64,000 nucleotides of DNA from Methanogenium cariaci JCM 10550 (GCF_001315945.1 NZ_BBBG01000010.1:1-64000); one strand, 5' to 3'. Counted from the first letter of the stretch, positions 1 through 11,779 are shown. The notes: generated by a model from the letters alone, not told the origin. Numbers and translations: made by a program.

Positions 1-155
1 GGAGATGCTACCGGTGTCGGTATTGAAGTCGGCGGCGATTGCCGGGAGGGCAACGTTCACAATCGAACCGTCAAGTCCGTCCATAATTACCCCCCCAGAG
101 AGAGCGCCCCTAAGAGGAGCTTCTGGCGAAATGGATCCGTGATTACGGAAGTCAT
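1..155 (-). CDS. MFS transporter (EmrB/QacA-type), N-terminal fragment
   Basis: This is the first ~50 residues of a major facilitator superfamily transporter; the rest lies beyond the left edge. The stretch reading MDGLDGSIVNVALPAI is the classic first membrane helix of the 14-helix drug:H+ antiporter (DHA2) group, which exports toxic compounds across the cytoplasmic membrane. The chosen ATG (153-155) gives an N-terminus MTSVITDPFRQK before the first hydrophobic segment. A C7 run at 90-96 breaks the frame just before VIMDGLDG; five bases would restore it. It is divergent from the gene at 277. The substrate cannot be inferred from this fragment. Confidence 0.7.
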
Positions 156-276
156 CTGATCACAGTATGAAGCAGGGATGCTCTTTTAAGTTATGGCAGA
201 CAGGTCAAATTCCCCCCCAAAACCACCCCCCCAATAATTATTACCCCCCCCATACCGAATACCGGCCTGAAGCCCT

Positions 277-2385
277 ATGTTAAAACCTCCTGCACACAAC
301 CATCTCAAAGATACCAACAGTCCCTATCTTCTCCAGCATGCCACAAACCCGGTAGCGTGGTATCCCTGGGGGGGCGATGAGGCATTTTCCCGTGCGCAAA
401 GAGAGAATAAACCGATATTTCTCTCCATCGGATATTCGTCCTGCCACTGGTGCCATGCCATGGCCCATGAATCCTTTGAAGACACCGATGTGGCAAAAAT
501 ACTGAACCGGTCTTTTATCAGCATCAAAGTTGACCGGGAAGAGCGGCCGGATATTGACGCAGTGTATATGGCATTTGCCCAGGCCATGACAGGCACAGGG
601 GGGGGTGGCCGCTTTCCATTGTCATGACGCCTGACAAGGAGCCGTTTTTTGCCACAACATACATACCGAAAAACAGGAAATTCGGACGCAAGGGTTTCAT
701 CGAGATCCTAAAGGAGATCGAAACCCTCTGGCAGAAGAACAATGCAGGAGTGTGTGATTCGGCCGGGAAACTCAGAACTGCAATGGAGAAACAGGCAGCC
801 CGTGCACCGGAGGGAACATTCAGCGGAGATGTTGTGCACACCGCATTCAATGAACTTGCCGGCACATTTGATGAACAATACGGCGGGTTTGGAACGATGC
901 CAAAATTTCCGTCTCCCCATACGATTGTATTTCTGCTGAAATACTGGAAATTCAGCGGGAATACGGATGCACGCAGAATGGCAGAGAAGACGCTGGATGC
1001 CATGGTAGCAGGAGGCATCTGTGATCATATCGGCGGGGGGGGTTTTCACCGCTATTCTGTCAGCCGTGACTGGCGCACCCCTCACTTTGAAAAGATGCTC
1101 TATGATCAGGCAATGATGTTGTATGCCTATACCGAAGGCTGGCGGGCCACAGGGAATGAAGTATACAAACGGGTCGCTGAAGACATTGCAGAGTATATCA
1201 TCACCGGAATGCAGGCTGAAGCAGGGGGGGGATTTTTTTCCGCAGAAGATGCAGACAGTGACAACACCGAGGGAGGCACATATCTCTGGACATATGAAGA
1301 ACTCCGGGAAGCGGCAGGGGAATATGCAGAAGAAGTATTCGCCCGCTTTGCCATCAGAAAGAGAGAGAATCCTGCAGAGATTATACCCGGTGCACCGCCC
1401 GGAAAACAGACACTGAAATTTGTGTCACCGGAGGTAGCTACCCTCTGGTACACCTCAAAAAACCGCACGGCTATCAGAAAAAAGCTCCGGGAAACCCGGA
1501 ACCATCGCCCCCCTCCGTTCCGGGACGAGAAGATACTCACGGACTGGAATGGCCTGTGCATCGGTGCGCTGGCATATGCGGGGGGGTATCACTGAACCAT
1601 CCGGAATATATCAAAGCAGCAGAGATGGCTGCGGGCACCATCCCGTATACCGCTGCCGGACAGACCGGAGCACTGCTCCACAGCAGATTTTCCGGGCAAT
1701 CATCCGGTACGGCACCACTGGATGATTATGCCTTTCTCCTCTGGGGATATCTCATGCTCTATGAGGCAACCTTTGATGCGGTTTGGCTCGGACATGCACA
1801 GCATCTGACCGGCATTCTGTCGGAACAATTCCGTGCTCCACACGGAGCATATTACCTGACTGCAGACGGGGGGGCAGAGAAACTTCTCGTCAGACAGCAA
1901 ATCATATATGACGGTGCCCTCCCGTCGGGGGAATTCCATGCTGGCCGTCTCGCTGGTTATTCTTGCTCGGATAACGGCAGTGGCTGCGTATGAAGAGGAC
2001 GCAATTCATATTTTTGGCGCTTTTGCTCCCGATATCCCGCACGCTCCATCAGCCTACTGTCACCTCCTCTCTGCATATCTTCACATTGAATCCGGTGAGG
2101 AATGCGTAATTGTCCCGGGACAGGAAGGAATCGTATCCCTTCTGCAGGTGTTATCACACGGATACCGGCCGTTCAGAACTATTACGGTAGCAGACGGCAG
2201 CCCTGCTATTACCGCTGCCGCCCCCTTTCACCCGAAATATGAAGCAGAAGGATAACAACACAACGCTCTACATCTGCAGGGACGGTAGCTGTTCGGTACC
2301 GTTCACCGAATTTGAGGATATTGACGATTATCCCCCCCTGTCAGATCCCTTTTCCCCCCCCTGCACATTTACTCCAGAGCACTGA
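277..2385 (+). CDS. Thioredoxin-domain protein, YyaL/SPATA20 family (DUF255)
   Basis: The protein has an N-terminal thioredoxin-like DUF255 domain ([17 protein letters not shown] start; redox motif CHWC at residues 56-59) followed by an (alpha/alpha)6 glycosidase-like domain with the family signatures [28 protein letters not shown] and ILTDWNG. Family length is about 650-700 residues, which this span matches when its frames are joined. Frames break at a G8 run (598-605, six expected), a G7 run (1580-1586, five expected), a G5 run (1927-1931, four expected) and once near 2240-2250. G8 runs near 1035 and 1208 keep frame but add one Gly. The true function of the family is unresolved; a cytosolic role is likely as no signal peptide is present. 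The 3' end is approximate and overlaps the convergent gene. Confidence 0.85.
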
Positions 2386-3002
2386 CCGGCAGGTGCAGTG
2401 ATTGCCCAGATGGCATACCGCAAGGGTGGAAAAGGTGGCCCTATCCGGCAAGACCGGCAGGTTTTCAATCTTCGTGACATCGCCATTCCCCAGAGTAATA
2501 TGCGGTGAATACCGCTCAAACCCTGCCTTCTCCCTGTACTCCGGCACATAGCCAAGCGTAAAGGGGGGGTCAGTTGCTCATCCTCATCGCGGACAAACGA
2601 TGCCGCAGAGCATTTTTCCTTTGAAAAGGCAGAGAGCTGTGCCATAACACTGCGGTGCAGAAGAAACACGGCGTCCTCTTTTGCAAGATTAATGCCTGAT
2701 ACACGGTCGCCGGAATCGGTGACGACGGTTACCGCCCCCTCAATTCCCACCTCCATCGGCAAAAGTCTGTTTGCCAGTTGTTCCAGAGGAACGTTCAGTT
2801 GCGACAGGGCACTCCCGGGCATGCACCCCCCCATTGCAAGGGATACATGAGGAATATGTTCCACCGTATCAAGCCGTATTGCATCATCACCGGTCATTTC
2901 GATGAGCATCCGGTTGATCTGTATGGCAGCATCCATCACCTCGGGAGGAGGAAGAAGGACAATGTCAACTGCATAATTTCGAAAAAGTCCACCTGCGTCC
3001 AT
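2341..3002 (-). CDS. 2'-5' RNA ligase-like 2H phosphoesterase
   Basis: Two H-x-[ST]-hydrophobic motifs, HVSL (His about residue 52) and HITL near the C-terminus, spaced as in LigT/ThpR-type 2H phosphoesterases, define the family. These enzymes cleave or form 2',5' or cyclic phosphodiesters in RNA or nucleotides; the true substrate here is unknown. Length (~220 residues) is slightly above the usual ~180. A G7 run at 2562-2568 breaks the frame before TLGYVPEYREK; five bases would restore it. The gene starts 21 bases after the end of the upstream ferredoxin-thioredoxin-reductase gene on the same strand, so it is probably the last gene of a three-gene transcript. Confidence 0.75.
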
Positions 3003-3022
3003 GGCGGAGTATATGTACTGGC

Positions 3023-3537
3023 TTATTCAAGATACTTCTCAAACCGATCCGATGCGGCACCGCATATCGGACAGGTCTCCGGGGGGGACTCGTGCGTGCA
3101 CAGAGATAACCGCATACCCGGCACCGGTATACCGGAAACGGAAGGCCCTGTTTTTCCGGCAGGACAGATGGTTTTGCATTGTCCGTTTCCTTAGATACCA
3201 ACTCACCCAGAGGAGGCCTTCTGTCAGGGATACACGAAACGGGTGTTGTTCCCGCAGCCACGCCCGTTGACACGTACAGGGCACAGTAACAGACACCATA
3301 ATCGATGATATCCTGGTCCCGGTAATCACACGGACAGATAATGTCGATGTTGTCTTCACGCGGGCCGACAGAGAGACGGCAGGGACAGGTGGCAAACCCG
3401 TAGCGTTCTTCATTGATTAAAATACCATGCACCAGTTCCTTTGCAAAGTCCTCATCAGGGTTCAGATGATACCCAGACGGTTCGGCCTGCTGTTTTATCT
3501 CTAGATACTTTCGTTCAATATCAAACCGCGTGATCAT
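3023..3537 (-). CDS. Ferredoxin-thioredoxin reductase catalytic chain fused to rubredoxin
   Basis: The N-terminal ~115 residues carry the [4Fe-4S]/disulfide signature of the FTR beta chain: CPC, then CPCDYRD, then CYC. This enzyme reduces a thioredoxin-like disulfide with electrons from ferredoxin. The C-terminal ~40 residues form a rubredoxin knuckle pair, CRVCGY and CPICGA, ending SDRFEKYLE. The join is obscured by a G7 run at 3080-3086; removing two bases restores the frame to the stop at 3023. The start ATG overlaps the stop of the glutaredoxin gene (ATGA), implying translational coupling. The fusion suggests that rubredoxin serves as electron donor or acceptor for the reductase; that is inference from domain order. 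Confidence 0.85.
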
Positions 3538-3831
3538 AGGGCAAGCTCCAGTGCAGCGGCAATCTCATCCAGCTTGTCACCAACGATCACCTGTTTTTTC
3601 CCCCCCAATCACGATCGTCGGGAACGAACCCTGCGGGTTATAGCTCTTCACCAGATCATACACCCCCCCGGTAAACGTCTCCCCCCCGCTGAGACAGTCC
3701 ACGTCAATATAGTCATACGCAATGCCCTTCTCTTCGAGAAAGGTCTTTGTTCTTCTGCAGTGTCCGCAGGTACTGAGAGAAAAGAGAGTGACTGCAATAT
3801 GGCTATCACCATCCACATGAGTAAAATCCAT
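3534..3831 (-). CDS. Glutaredoxin/NrdH-like thioredoxin-fold protein
   Basis: A small thioredoxin-fold protein with an N-terminal CGHC active site (LFSLSTCGHCRRTKTF), the family's SFPTIVIGG cis-proline region, and a C-terminal helix. In methanogens such proteins are partners of ferredoxin-thioredoxin reductase, and here the two genes overlap by four bases, so this is likely the disulfide substrate of the downstream enzyme. A C7 run at 3600-3606 shifts the frame; joining gives the C-terminus DEIAAALELAL and a stop overlapping the next start. ATG at 3831 is preferred; a GTG at 3852 in the same frame is the alternative. Confidence 0.75.
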
Positions 3832-3908
3832 TGAAATGCACCAAATCCTCACTTGCCACTGATGCTATAAAAAGGTACCTTCAGACGGAAAAATAAAAAT
3901 AAAGAGGA

Positions 3909-5727
3909 TTATCTGCCGCCGGCCCCCCCACCGCCGCCGAATCCGCCACCGCCTCCAAATCCTCCGCCACCGACACCGCCGGAGGACGAAGGAGGAGTAT
4001 AGCGGGCAACTGGAATAAACGCGGCATACATCAGGTGAACATGCGGCATGTTGGTCTCACGGAGGTCAATGGAGAGGTTTTGCATCGCTTCTTCAACCTT
4101 GTCACCAACGCCGAGGGCCGTGCCATAGACCAGCCATTCTCCCCCCCACATGGAGAGATCTGCCGGGGGAGTATCGCTGTATCATGGCAGAGTCTGAAAG
4201 AAATGCAGAAAAACTGTCCCATTTCAGTTTCTCGGCATAATAGTCCTCCTTCCACCGGCCAAAGAGTGTCGTCGGAAATACCGCTGCAATCCCTCCTTCT
4301 GCTATCATCACCAGCCCTAGTATCCCCCCCGCAGGAACAGAGAGCGGAGCCGTTGCAGGAGATATAAAGAAGAGGAAGAATGAGAAAAGCGCTACGCCAA
4401 GACCCACAGCAAAGATCGGTACAATCCGCCCGCGTCCCTCCTCAACATATCGCCCGGAAATGGAACTGTCCACCTCTGATGTCAGTGCAGACAGGGAGGT
4501 ATTCAGACTGGCAATATTCACTCCTCCCGACTCTGCGGCGGCAGCAAAGGAACGGGTGTCAAGCACCCCCCTCCCGTCCCTGCGTTGGAGACGAAGTTTA
4601 TGACCCGCTGTTCGTAGGTGTCTGCCGATACGTTCTTTATGACCTGAATGTCCACCCCTGAAGCATCGTCATGTTCCGTCACACGGAGGATGCCCCGACG
4701 GTGAAGGTCAAGAATTGTCGCATAGAACCCGTTCTCATCAAAGTCCACTGCGTCTCCTTTGAAGAGCAGATTTACCTGCCAGGGTGAAAGAGAGGGGGGG
4801 TCGGGCACAAAACTGATATGTTCGGGGGGGATGACTGTCTGCTTCTCCCGTCCGTGCCGCAGAAAGATGGCAATGAGAAACAGCGGCGCTGCAATTACCC
4901 CGATTCTTCCCAGAAGAAGCATCAGCGATGAAAAGAGTGCAGGAATGCTGTAGAACAATGCGGCAGTCTCTGCCTTCTGCCCTACCGCAGTGGTCTTCTC
5001 CGGAAACCCGTCAATGACCTCCAGGTACGCCGGGTCAAGGAGCATCTCGATTTCAATCAGTACATCCTCGCCTGCGGTCCCCCCCGTAATATGATATGCC
5101 CCCCCGTCTGTCATCACCGTCTCAAATGAGGAGGGACGAACCCAGATCTCTTTGACATACTCTCCCGGAATGGTGATATCCACCGAGCGGTAGGGGGGGA
5201 TATGCGTTGCCGCCAGTTTCAGGTTGAGGTGGGCATACTCGTCATCATACTGAAGAGGGGGGGATGGACACGGACGGTGTATTGTGCCGTATACCGACCG
5301 GTATCCAGTCGTGTTTCACGGAATATCCCCATCTCGTTGTATTCTGCAAGGCTTTCAATCAGGGAACGCTGGGCCTCCCCATTCTCGCCGGTAACAACGG
5401 CATTGCCCCCCCTGCGGTCGATGGCATAGCGACCATATCGGCAGGCGCTTTTACATCGATGAACTCAACATACGGAGTCTGCTGCTCTTCAAATGCAAGG
5501 GTATCGTCCCATGTCCGGAAAAGCATCCGGTAGGTCCCCCCCGGAGATGCCACGTCATAGGCATAGGTTTCGGTCAGGGTGCCGTCATTCTCAAACACTG
5601 CGGTATAGGTGTCTGCCACAAGGTCTGGCTCAAATGCGAGACCTGTCCCGAACGAAAAAAAGATAGAGATGCCTGCAAGAAGCAGACATGCAACGACAAT
5701 GATTCCGAGCTGATTTGTCTCGTTCAC
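3909..5727 (-). CDS. DUF2207 membrane protein with Gly-rich tail
   Basis: A predicted membrane protein of the DUF2207 family. An N-terminal membrane helix (residues ~8-25) is followed by an extracytoplasmic DUF2207 domain, a hydrophobic segment near SIPALFSSLMLLLG, a cytoplasmic portion, a further hairpin and a glycine-rich C-terminal tail (GGGGFGGGGG pattern), the hallmark of the family. Its function is unknown; it almost always sits beside a lemA gene, as here. Frames break at C7 5406-5412, G7 5257-5263, the G run near 5193, and C runs near 4566 and 4142. Start is GTG at 5727, with AAAGGA upstream. Confidence 0.8.
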
Positions 5728-5743
5728 AACACTTCATTCCTTT

Positions 5744-6305
5744 CTAGAATGCAATCTTCGGGGGGCCTCGTTAATCTCTTCTTCAAACTCAAGGTACTCA
5801 AGTTTTGAGAAGTGTACCGCAGATGCAACAATATTCGATGGAATCGTGTCACACATCGTGTTGTACTGCTGGGAGATGTTATTGAAGGTGTAGCGCTGCC
5901 GGCCAATCTCATCTTCAATGCTGCGGATGGAGGCCGTCAGTTCAGAGACCACCGAGCAGTCTTCAGATCCGGATAACTCTCGACAACGGCAAAGAGGCGG
6001 CCGAGTATCGAGCGGGACTCCGCCTCAATTTCATTGAGGTCACCAGGGCCTGCAGCACCAACACCGGAGCGCATCTTTGTCACTTTCTCAAGGGTCTCTT
6101 TCTCAAACGATGCATAGCTCTGCACCGCTCCAAGGAGCTGGTTGATCATGTCCAGCCGTTTCTTCATCGCAACACGAATCTGCCCCCCCAGAGTTGCCTC
6201 CGAGGAATTTTTCAGGCTCTGGAACCGGTTATAGATACCCACAAGCCAGAGGACAAGTGCAATAAGCACGATTACCAGAATGCCGCCAATTATCCATCCA
6301 ATCAT
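5744..6305 (-). CDS. LemA family protein
   Basis: An N-terminal membrane helix ([20 protein letters not shown]) is followed by the LemA coiled-coil bundle ([10 protein letters not shown], then [11 protein letters not shown], then [13 protein letters not shown]). The C-terminus resolves to EAPKIAF once the C6 run at 5760-5765 is reduced to four, giving the stop at 5744-5746; EAPKIAF-like endings are typical of LemA. A second frame break lies near 5953 without a homopolymer. Family length is ~185 residues, matching. LemA proteins occur with DUF2207 proteins across archaea and bacteria, and the gene directly precedes one here (17 bases). Role unknown, perhaps envelope stress or trafficking. Confidence 0.85.
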
Positions 6306-6370
6306 ACGATCACGTGTAATGAAGAGATGGGTGACCTGACAATTTATACTCTGCCTCTGAAACAACAATT

Positions 6371-6707
6371 CTACCGTTTTTTCAGGGATTCTCTGCGGAG
6401 TATCTCATCTTTTGCCTGCATAACACTGTCTCGTACCGTTTCTGATTCATCATTGGAGACCCGGCGCAGGGACGGGAGCACACGCACATCCCCCCCCAGC
6501 TGGCCAAGTGCCCATACCGCCTTGAACCGGACCCACCAGTCATCATCCTTCAAAAGTGTAATCAGGGGGGGTTCAATGGCCCGGAGGTCATGCATCCGCC
6601 CCCCCAGAGTATGGGCGGCCCCCCCATCGCAGGGAGGGATTGGCAGAGGTCAGGTTGCCCAGAAAATAGGCAAACATCTCTTCTTTCTTCTCATCTGCAC
6701 TTTCCAT
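6371..6707 (-). CDS. HEAT-repeat protein, short
   Basis: About 110 residues made of two to three HEAT/PBS-type helical repeats (WGAAHTLGRMHD, then [21 protein letters not shown], then [17 protein letters not shown]). Such repeats form a curved solenoid for protein binding; several archaeal examples assist lyase-like or methanogenesis proteins, but nothing here identifies a partner. Two runs (C7 about 6599-6605 and C6 about 6618-6624) corrupt the joint between repeats one and two. The start at 6707 has a strong ribosome site GGGTGGT directly upstream. It precedes lemA on the same strand by 65 bases. Confidence 0.65.
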
Positions 6708-6762
6708 ACCACCCTGAATGCACTCCCGGTTTCTTGAAACCTTTGGTGAAGCCTCAGACCAA

Positions 6763-6773
6763 ATTATATAAAG
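6763..6773 (+). promoter_or_regulatory. TATA box upstream of the F390 synthetase gene
   Basis: The sequence AAATTATATAAAG is a near-perfect archaeal TATA box. Initiation would be expected about 25 bases downstream (near 6793), leaving a leader of ~20 bases with GGAGG before the ATG at 6812. Confidence 0.7.
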
Positions 6774-6811
6774 AGGTTCGGCCGATAGGGAGAACGGAGG
6801 GGGGGAATCGG

Positions 6812-8174
6812 ATGAAATATTATCATCCTGATATCGAGACGCTGAAGAGGGATGCATTGGATGCCCTCATTGATGAACGGGTCCGGTATACCGTCCGGTA
6901 TGCGGCAGCACATTCACCCTTTTACCGGAAATGGTTCGAAAAAAATCACATCGGCCCACATACCATCCGTGAACATGAAGATCTGCTGGAACTCCCGGTC
7001 ATAAGCGGCACCACCATCCGGAGCCATCAGCCCCCCCCGGTCACCGATGAATTCTGTTTTAAAAGTGCCCCCCCTGGGACGACATTTATACTATTCATGA
7101 GACCAGCGGGACGTCCGGGACGCCCAAGGCCTTCTTTTTAATGTGGGATGACTGGCAGCGGTATGCAGAAAAATATGCACGGGCCTTTGTGTCGCAGGGG
7201 GTTCGGGCCCGGCGACCGGGTCGCTGTCTGCGCCAGTTACGGGATGAACGTCGGGGCAAATACGATGACCCTTGCAGCCCACAAGGTTGGGTTCACGGTA
7301 ATTCCCGAGGGGGGGAAATGCACCTTCTGTCCGGGTGATACAAAGCTACCATCCGACCGCCATCGTCGGGAGTGTCTTCAAGCTCCTTCGCCTCGCACGC
7401 CGCATGGAGCAGCGGGCATGGACCGAAGGATTCAGGCATCACGAAACTCATCGTGGGGGGGGAAAGTTTTGCCGAGGAATCACGAAAATATCTGGACGAA
7501 GTGTGGGGGGGCATCCCTTCCTACAACACCTACGGGAGCACCGAAGGAACGATGTGCGGCGAGTGCACGCAACGAAACGGTCTGCATGTGCCCGAGGATC
7601 TGGTGCATTTGGATATCTATGACCCAAAACTCAGCTCATTTGTGCCCGACGGAACGAGCGGAAGAATTGTTTTGACGACCCTCCTCCCCCCCGAAGGGGG
7701 GGCAAGAGCGGGAATCTGCTTATCAATTACGACACTGATGATGTGACAGAGGTCATCACCCGTGAGACCTGTCCCTGCGGAAGGACCCACATGCGGATTA
7801 AAAATCCGCGCCGTGAGGCAGAGACCATCCTGATCAGGGACATCCCCATAAACCGGGTGGATATTGAAAGAGGCGTATTCCAGCGTGAGAATATGGCGTA
7901 TCTCTCCGGCGAATACGAGGCATTTGTCTACAGTGATGAGGACAGTGGCACCGTTGCGATGCGGGTGAGTCTGGAATGCCATGACCCTGATACCTGTGAC
8001 AAAAATCTGGTTGAAGAACATTTTCTCTCAGCACTCTTTGAACAAAATCCCTCGCTCGGCCGCATCTACAGCGACGGAACGCTGGAGATACTCTTTACCT
8101 TTTCACCGGATGGCAATCTGGAACTCTACCGCCTGAAAGGCCCCCCCAAACGTCTTGTTGACCGAAGGAATTAA
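6812..8174 (+). CDS. Coenzyme F390 synthetase-like adenylate-forming enzyme (PaaK family)
   Basis: An acyl-adenylate-forming enzyme of the phenylacetate-CoA ligase / coenzyme F390 synthetase group. Recognisable blocks are YAAAHSPFYRKWF near the N-terminus, ETSGTSG (nucleotide-binding loop, around 7095), YNTYGSTEGTMCGEC and the C-terminal TCPCGRTHMRI. F390 synthetase adenylates or guanylates cofactor F420 when methanogens meet oxygen; PaaK-like paralogues may act on other acids, so the substrate is not certain. About 430 residues is the usual length. The frame is broken at least six times by C/G runs (7030, 7075, 7195, 7310, 7455, 7685). The preceding TATA box and GGAGG make this a separately promoted gene. 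Confidence 0.75.
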
Positions 8175-8183
8175 AAAAAGAGT

Positions 8184-8806
8184 TCAGGCCAAATCTGCAA
8201 TACCATCAAAGTCAATCTGGCTGTTGAAAACCGTCAGGTATTCGGGCTTGCCGTTTTCGATCATGACATAGACAAAGAACCGGTCATTAATGCTGACGAT
8301 CTCGGTATATTCACTGGCTTCATTATTTTCAATGAAATAAGCTGGATACCCGTCGACCGTCCCGGTATACATCTTCATCTCAGGGGGGGTTTCGATAGTC
8401 ATCTGGTTTTTCCACATCTCATGATACCCCGCACCCTCAATGCCCCTTGTGTCCTGAATTACCACTTGGGCCACGACGGTGTCATCAGTCTTCAGGGTAT
8501 AATCAGCAGTCGCCATGCTCCATGACTCTCCACCATAGGCCATCGTCGCCCCCCGTTCTTCTCCCCCCCGGCAATCCAGTTATTGGTCATGGTCGGAAGG
8601 TATTCAATCAGGGTATTGTAATGGACCACTTCACCCGGCGCCGATGTCTGAGGGGGGGAAGACTGCGCCGTTGTCGCTGCTGTCTGTGCAGGCGTTGCTA
8701 TTTCACCACCTGCTGAAGAGTCATCCGTACATCCACACACACAACATACCGACAGGAGCACGACAATACACGCTGCCAGTTTCCATCCAATCCGAATATC
8801 TTTCAA
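8184..8806 (-). CDS. Secreted lipoprotein of unknown function
   Basis: The N-terminus has charged residues, a hydrophobic core and a lipobox-like VCGCTDD, then a Ser/Thr/Pro-rich linker (AQTAATTAQSSPPQTSAPG) and a ~150-residue globular domain. It should be anchored to the outer face of the membrane. Start is TTG at 8806, set by a strong GGAGGTG site at 8815-8821 (minus strand) and a TATA-like TATAATTAAT further upstream. Runs near 8551 and 8564-8570 shift the frame; joining gives IAGEKNGATMAYGGESWS. The globular domain is not recognised. It converges with the F390 synthetase gene. Confidence 0.55.
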
Positions 8807-8921
8807 ATATTCACACCTCCTTACAGAACAACCGGTGATAAGCGATACTCATTAATTATAGTATCTGCCCCCCCAAAACCTCGCATCATTTTTGTAGTTC
8901 CCCCCCCACATATCTGAACCC

Positions 8922-11779
8922 ATGACCGTTCAGCGCCAGTTTACCTACTATCCATCTGATTTCGGGATTATTCCTGTCGATGTCTGCCATATGGACCTGA
9001 GATTTGATATCTACGATACCCAAACCGTGGTTCATTCACAGATGAAACTCAGGGCCCATGACATACCTATTGAGACCCTGAGCCTGAATGCAAAAAACCT
9101 GGAGTTAATAAGTGTCTCCAGCCCCGGAAAGGAGACGCACCACACCTATGATACTGAAAAAAGCCTGCTCTTCATTCACTTCACAGAGCCGATACAACCG
9201 GATGAGGTATTTGTTGTTCAGACAGAGAACGTCTGCCATCCGACCTCAAATGTGCTGGAGGGCCTCTATTATGATGTCACCCCCCCGGACGGTGCCCCCC
9301 CGCCCCCCCAGCAGATTACCCAGTGCCAACAGTGGGGATTCCAGCGTCTGGTGCCCTGCATCGATGATATGACGGCAAAATGCACATACACCACCACCAT
9401 CATTGCCGACAAACGCTACACAAATCTCATCACAAACGGTGATATTACGATTCCCCCCCGCCATCCAGTAACGGATGACCGCGACAGCATCACGTATGAC
9501 AACAGCGTCACCCCGATGGCGCCCTATCTCTTCTTCCTCGGTGTCGGAACATATGAGACATTTGCCCACCCGTTTGAGTACCCGGACGGCACGTCATTCA
9601 CCCTTGAACTGCTGGGCCCGCCTGGGACAGATGCGGCCCTCGCAGAAAACGCATTGGAAATACTTGCAGACAGCATCCTGTGGATCTATCTCTTTACCGG
9701 CCCCCCCGAGGGGGGGTATGCAGCTCCGGAAACACGACAGGAGATGTATCGCCTGTCCGTGGAACGGGACCGCCTGATACAGAGCGGAGCACCGGATGAT
9801 GAGATCCGGGCCATACGCTCCCGTCTCCTTGAGATGGATGCGACAATCACGCCCGGATACCAGTATACCGGGACTGTCTACCGTGAGATCGGGATGCAGA
9901 ATTCCGACTTCGGTGGCATGGAGAATGTAGGCAATACCACCATCACCACCAACCGCCTCCTCGCATTTCCGGACGCCACCGATGGCGCATTTGAGTACCT
10001 GATGCGAGTAAAGGTGCATGAATTCTATCACAACCTGAACGGGTCGGAAGTGACCGGCATCAGCCCGTTTGAGATCTGGCTGAATGAGGCGGTGACCGTT
10101 TATATTGAGAATGCCTATCACGCCTTCCATTTTGGTGAAGACTATAACCGTCTGGAGACCGTCCTCACCCTGCTCTCGCCTGCGGGCGGCACGCTCTTCT
10201 TTGACGGTGGGGGGGCAGGCGCTCTCCCTATTGAACCCGAGGGATTTAATGACCCGAATGAACTGATCACCGGTGTCACCTATGTCAAGGCCCCGGAGTT
10301 TGCCCGGATGATCGAGAGCCTGACCGGCAAAGAAACATTTGCAAAAGGACTTGCCCGGTATCATGCCCGTTACCAACACAAAAACGCATCCCGAAACGAC
10401 TGGATACACGCCATCGAGGAGGTATCCAACCAGAATTTCACGGATTTCGCAGACAAATGGCTGACGCAGACCGGCTACCCGGTCATCACTGCCGCACACC
10501 GGTATGATGCGGCAAAACGGGAACTGACCCTTTCATTTCACCGGAAAGAACGACCGGACAAAAAGGAATGGGAGATGCCGATCACCTACGCGGTATTCAG
10601 TCATTCCGGAGAGAAGACGGACTCCGGCTGTTTCCGGATGAATACGCCGGATCAGACCATTGTCATTGCAGAAACGGATGCACCCGCCTTTGTCTCCCTG
10701 AACCGCGGGGCCGCCTTCTACGGCAGGCTGGCATATATGCCCGGCACGGAAGCACTCTCTCTTCAGGCCAGACAGGATGATGACATCACCAGCCGGTTTC
10801 TGGCATTCACGCAGCTCTGTGAGACGGAGATCATCCGCCTGATGGAAGACCCGGAGGCACCGGTCAGCGCCGCTCTTACCGACCTGATTGCAGACCTCTT
10901 CTCTGACGATGCGCTTCTTTCCGAGGCAGGCGGACTCTTTCTGACCATCTTTGATGCCGTAGGAGACGAACGCTATGCACACCGCTACGCTGACCTCTAT
11001 CAGGCACGCAGACGACTGATCAAAGCGACGGCAGATGCACATTTTGGCCTCATATCGGATGTCTACAGTGAATATGTATCAGACAGCTCGGTTCCTGCAG
11101 GTATTGCCGGTGATGTCGCCCGCCTGAAACGGCGGCAGGTAAAAAACACGGCGCTTTCGTTCCTTGCAGCCACGGACAGACCGGACGTGCACGACACGCT
11201 CATCCACCAGTACCAGGAAGGAACGACAGCCACCGATCGGGTCACGGCATTTGCCATATCATCAACAGCAGCTGTGCCGAGCGTGCCGCCATTATCCGCG
11301 ACTGCTACGAAAAATCACACAACAATCCTGTTGCCTGGGAGACATACCTGAGCTCCCTTGCGGGCATTGCATCGGCAAAAGATATCGGGTTCATCCGTGA
11401 TGCGGCAGCGTCCGGGAGTTTCAACCTTGAGATGGCCAATGATCAGCGGGCACTCTTCGGCAGGTTTGCGCAGAACAAAAAGATCTCTCTTGAGACGCCG
11501 GAGGGAAGAGCCCTGCTCGAAGAGATTCTGCTCACGCTTGCACCGGTCAACGAGTACAGTACCGGCAATATGCTTGCCGTATTCGGCAACCTTGACCGGA
11601 TGAAGAAAGAGCACCGGGCACCGCTCATTGAGATTCTGCTGCATCTGCTGGATGCAACGGATCCGCAGCAGACACCCAGTGTGTATAACACGGCCCGCAG
11701 AATCGTTGCCGCATCACCTGCGGCCACAGTCGCGTGGGAGAGAGAGACGGGGAAACAGATACCAAAGAAGTACACCTGA
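8922..11779 (+). CDS. M1 family zinc aminopeptidase
   Basis: A ~950-residue M1 metallopeptidase that removes N-terminal amino acids. The exopeptidase motif GGMEN (variant of GAMEN) precedes the zinc site HEFYH at residues 366-370, with the third ligand Glu389 in LNEA, giving the expected HExxH-X18-E spacing. The N-terminal beta-saddle and C-terminal alpha-helical domain are both present. No signal peptide is seen, so it acts in the cytosol on peptides. Two in-frame C/G runs near 9705-9717 probably add residues. A true frame break near 11255-11275, not in a G/C run, separates the last ~170 residues, which continue CAERAAIIRDCYEKS to the stop at 11779. Confidence 0.9.

Noticed and set aside
598-605. 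Programmed frameshifting or phase variation at G runs
   Set aside because: The same disruption hits dozens of housekeeping genes, often several times per gene and by +1, +2 or +3; no slippery-site or pseudoknot pattern accompanies it.
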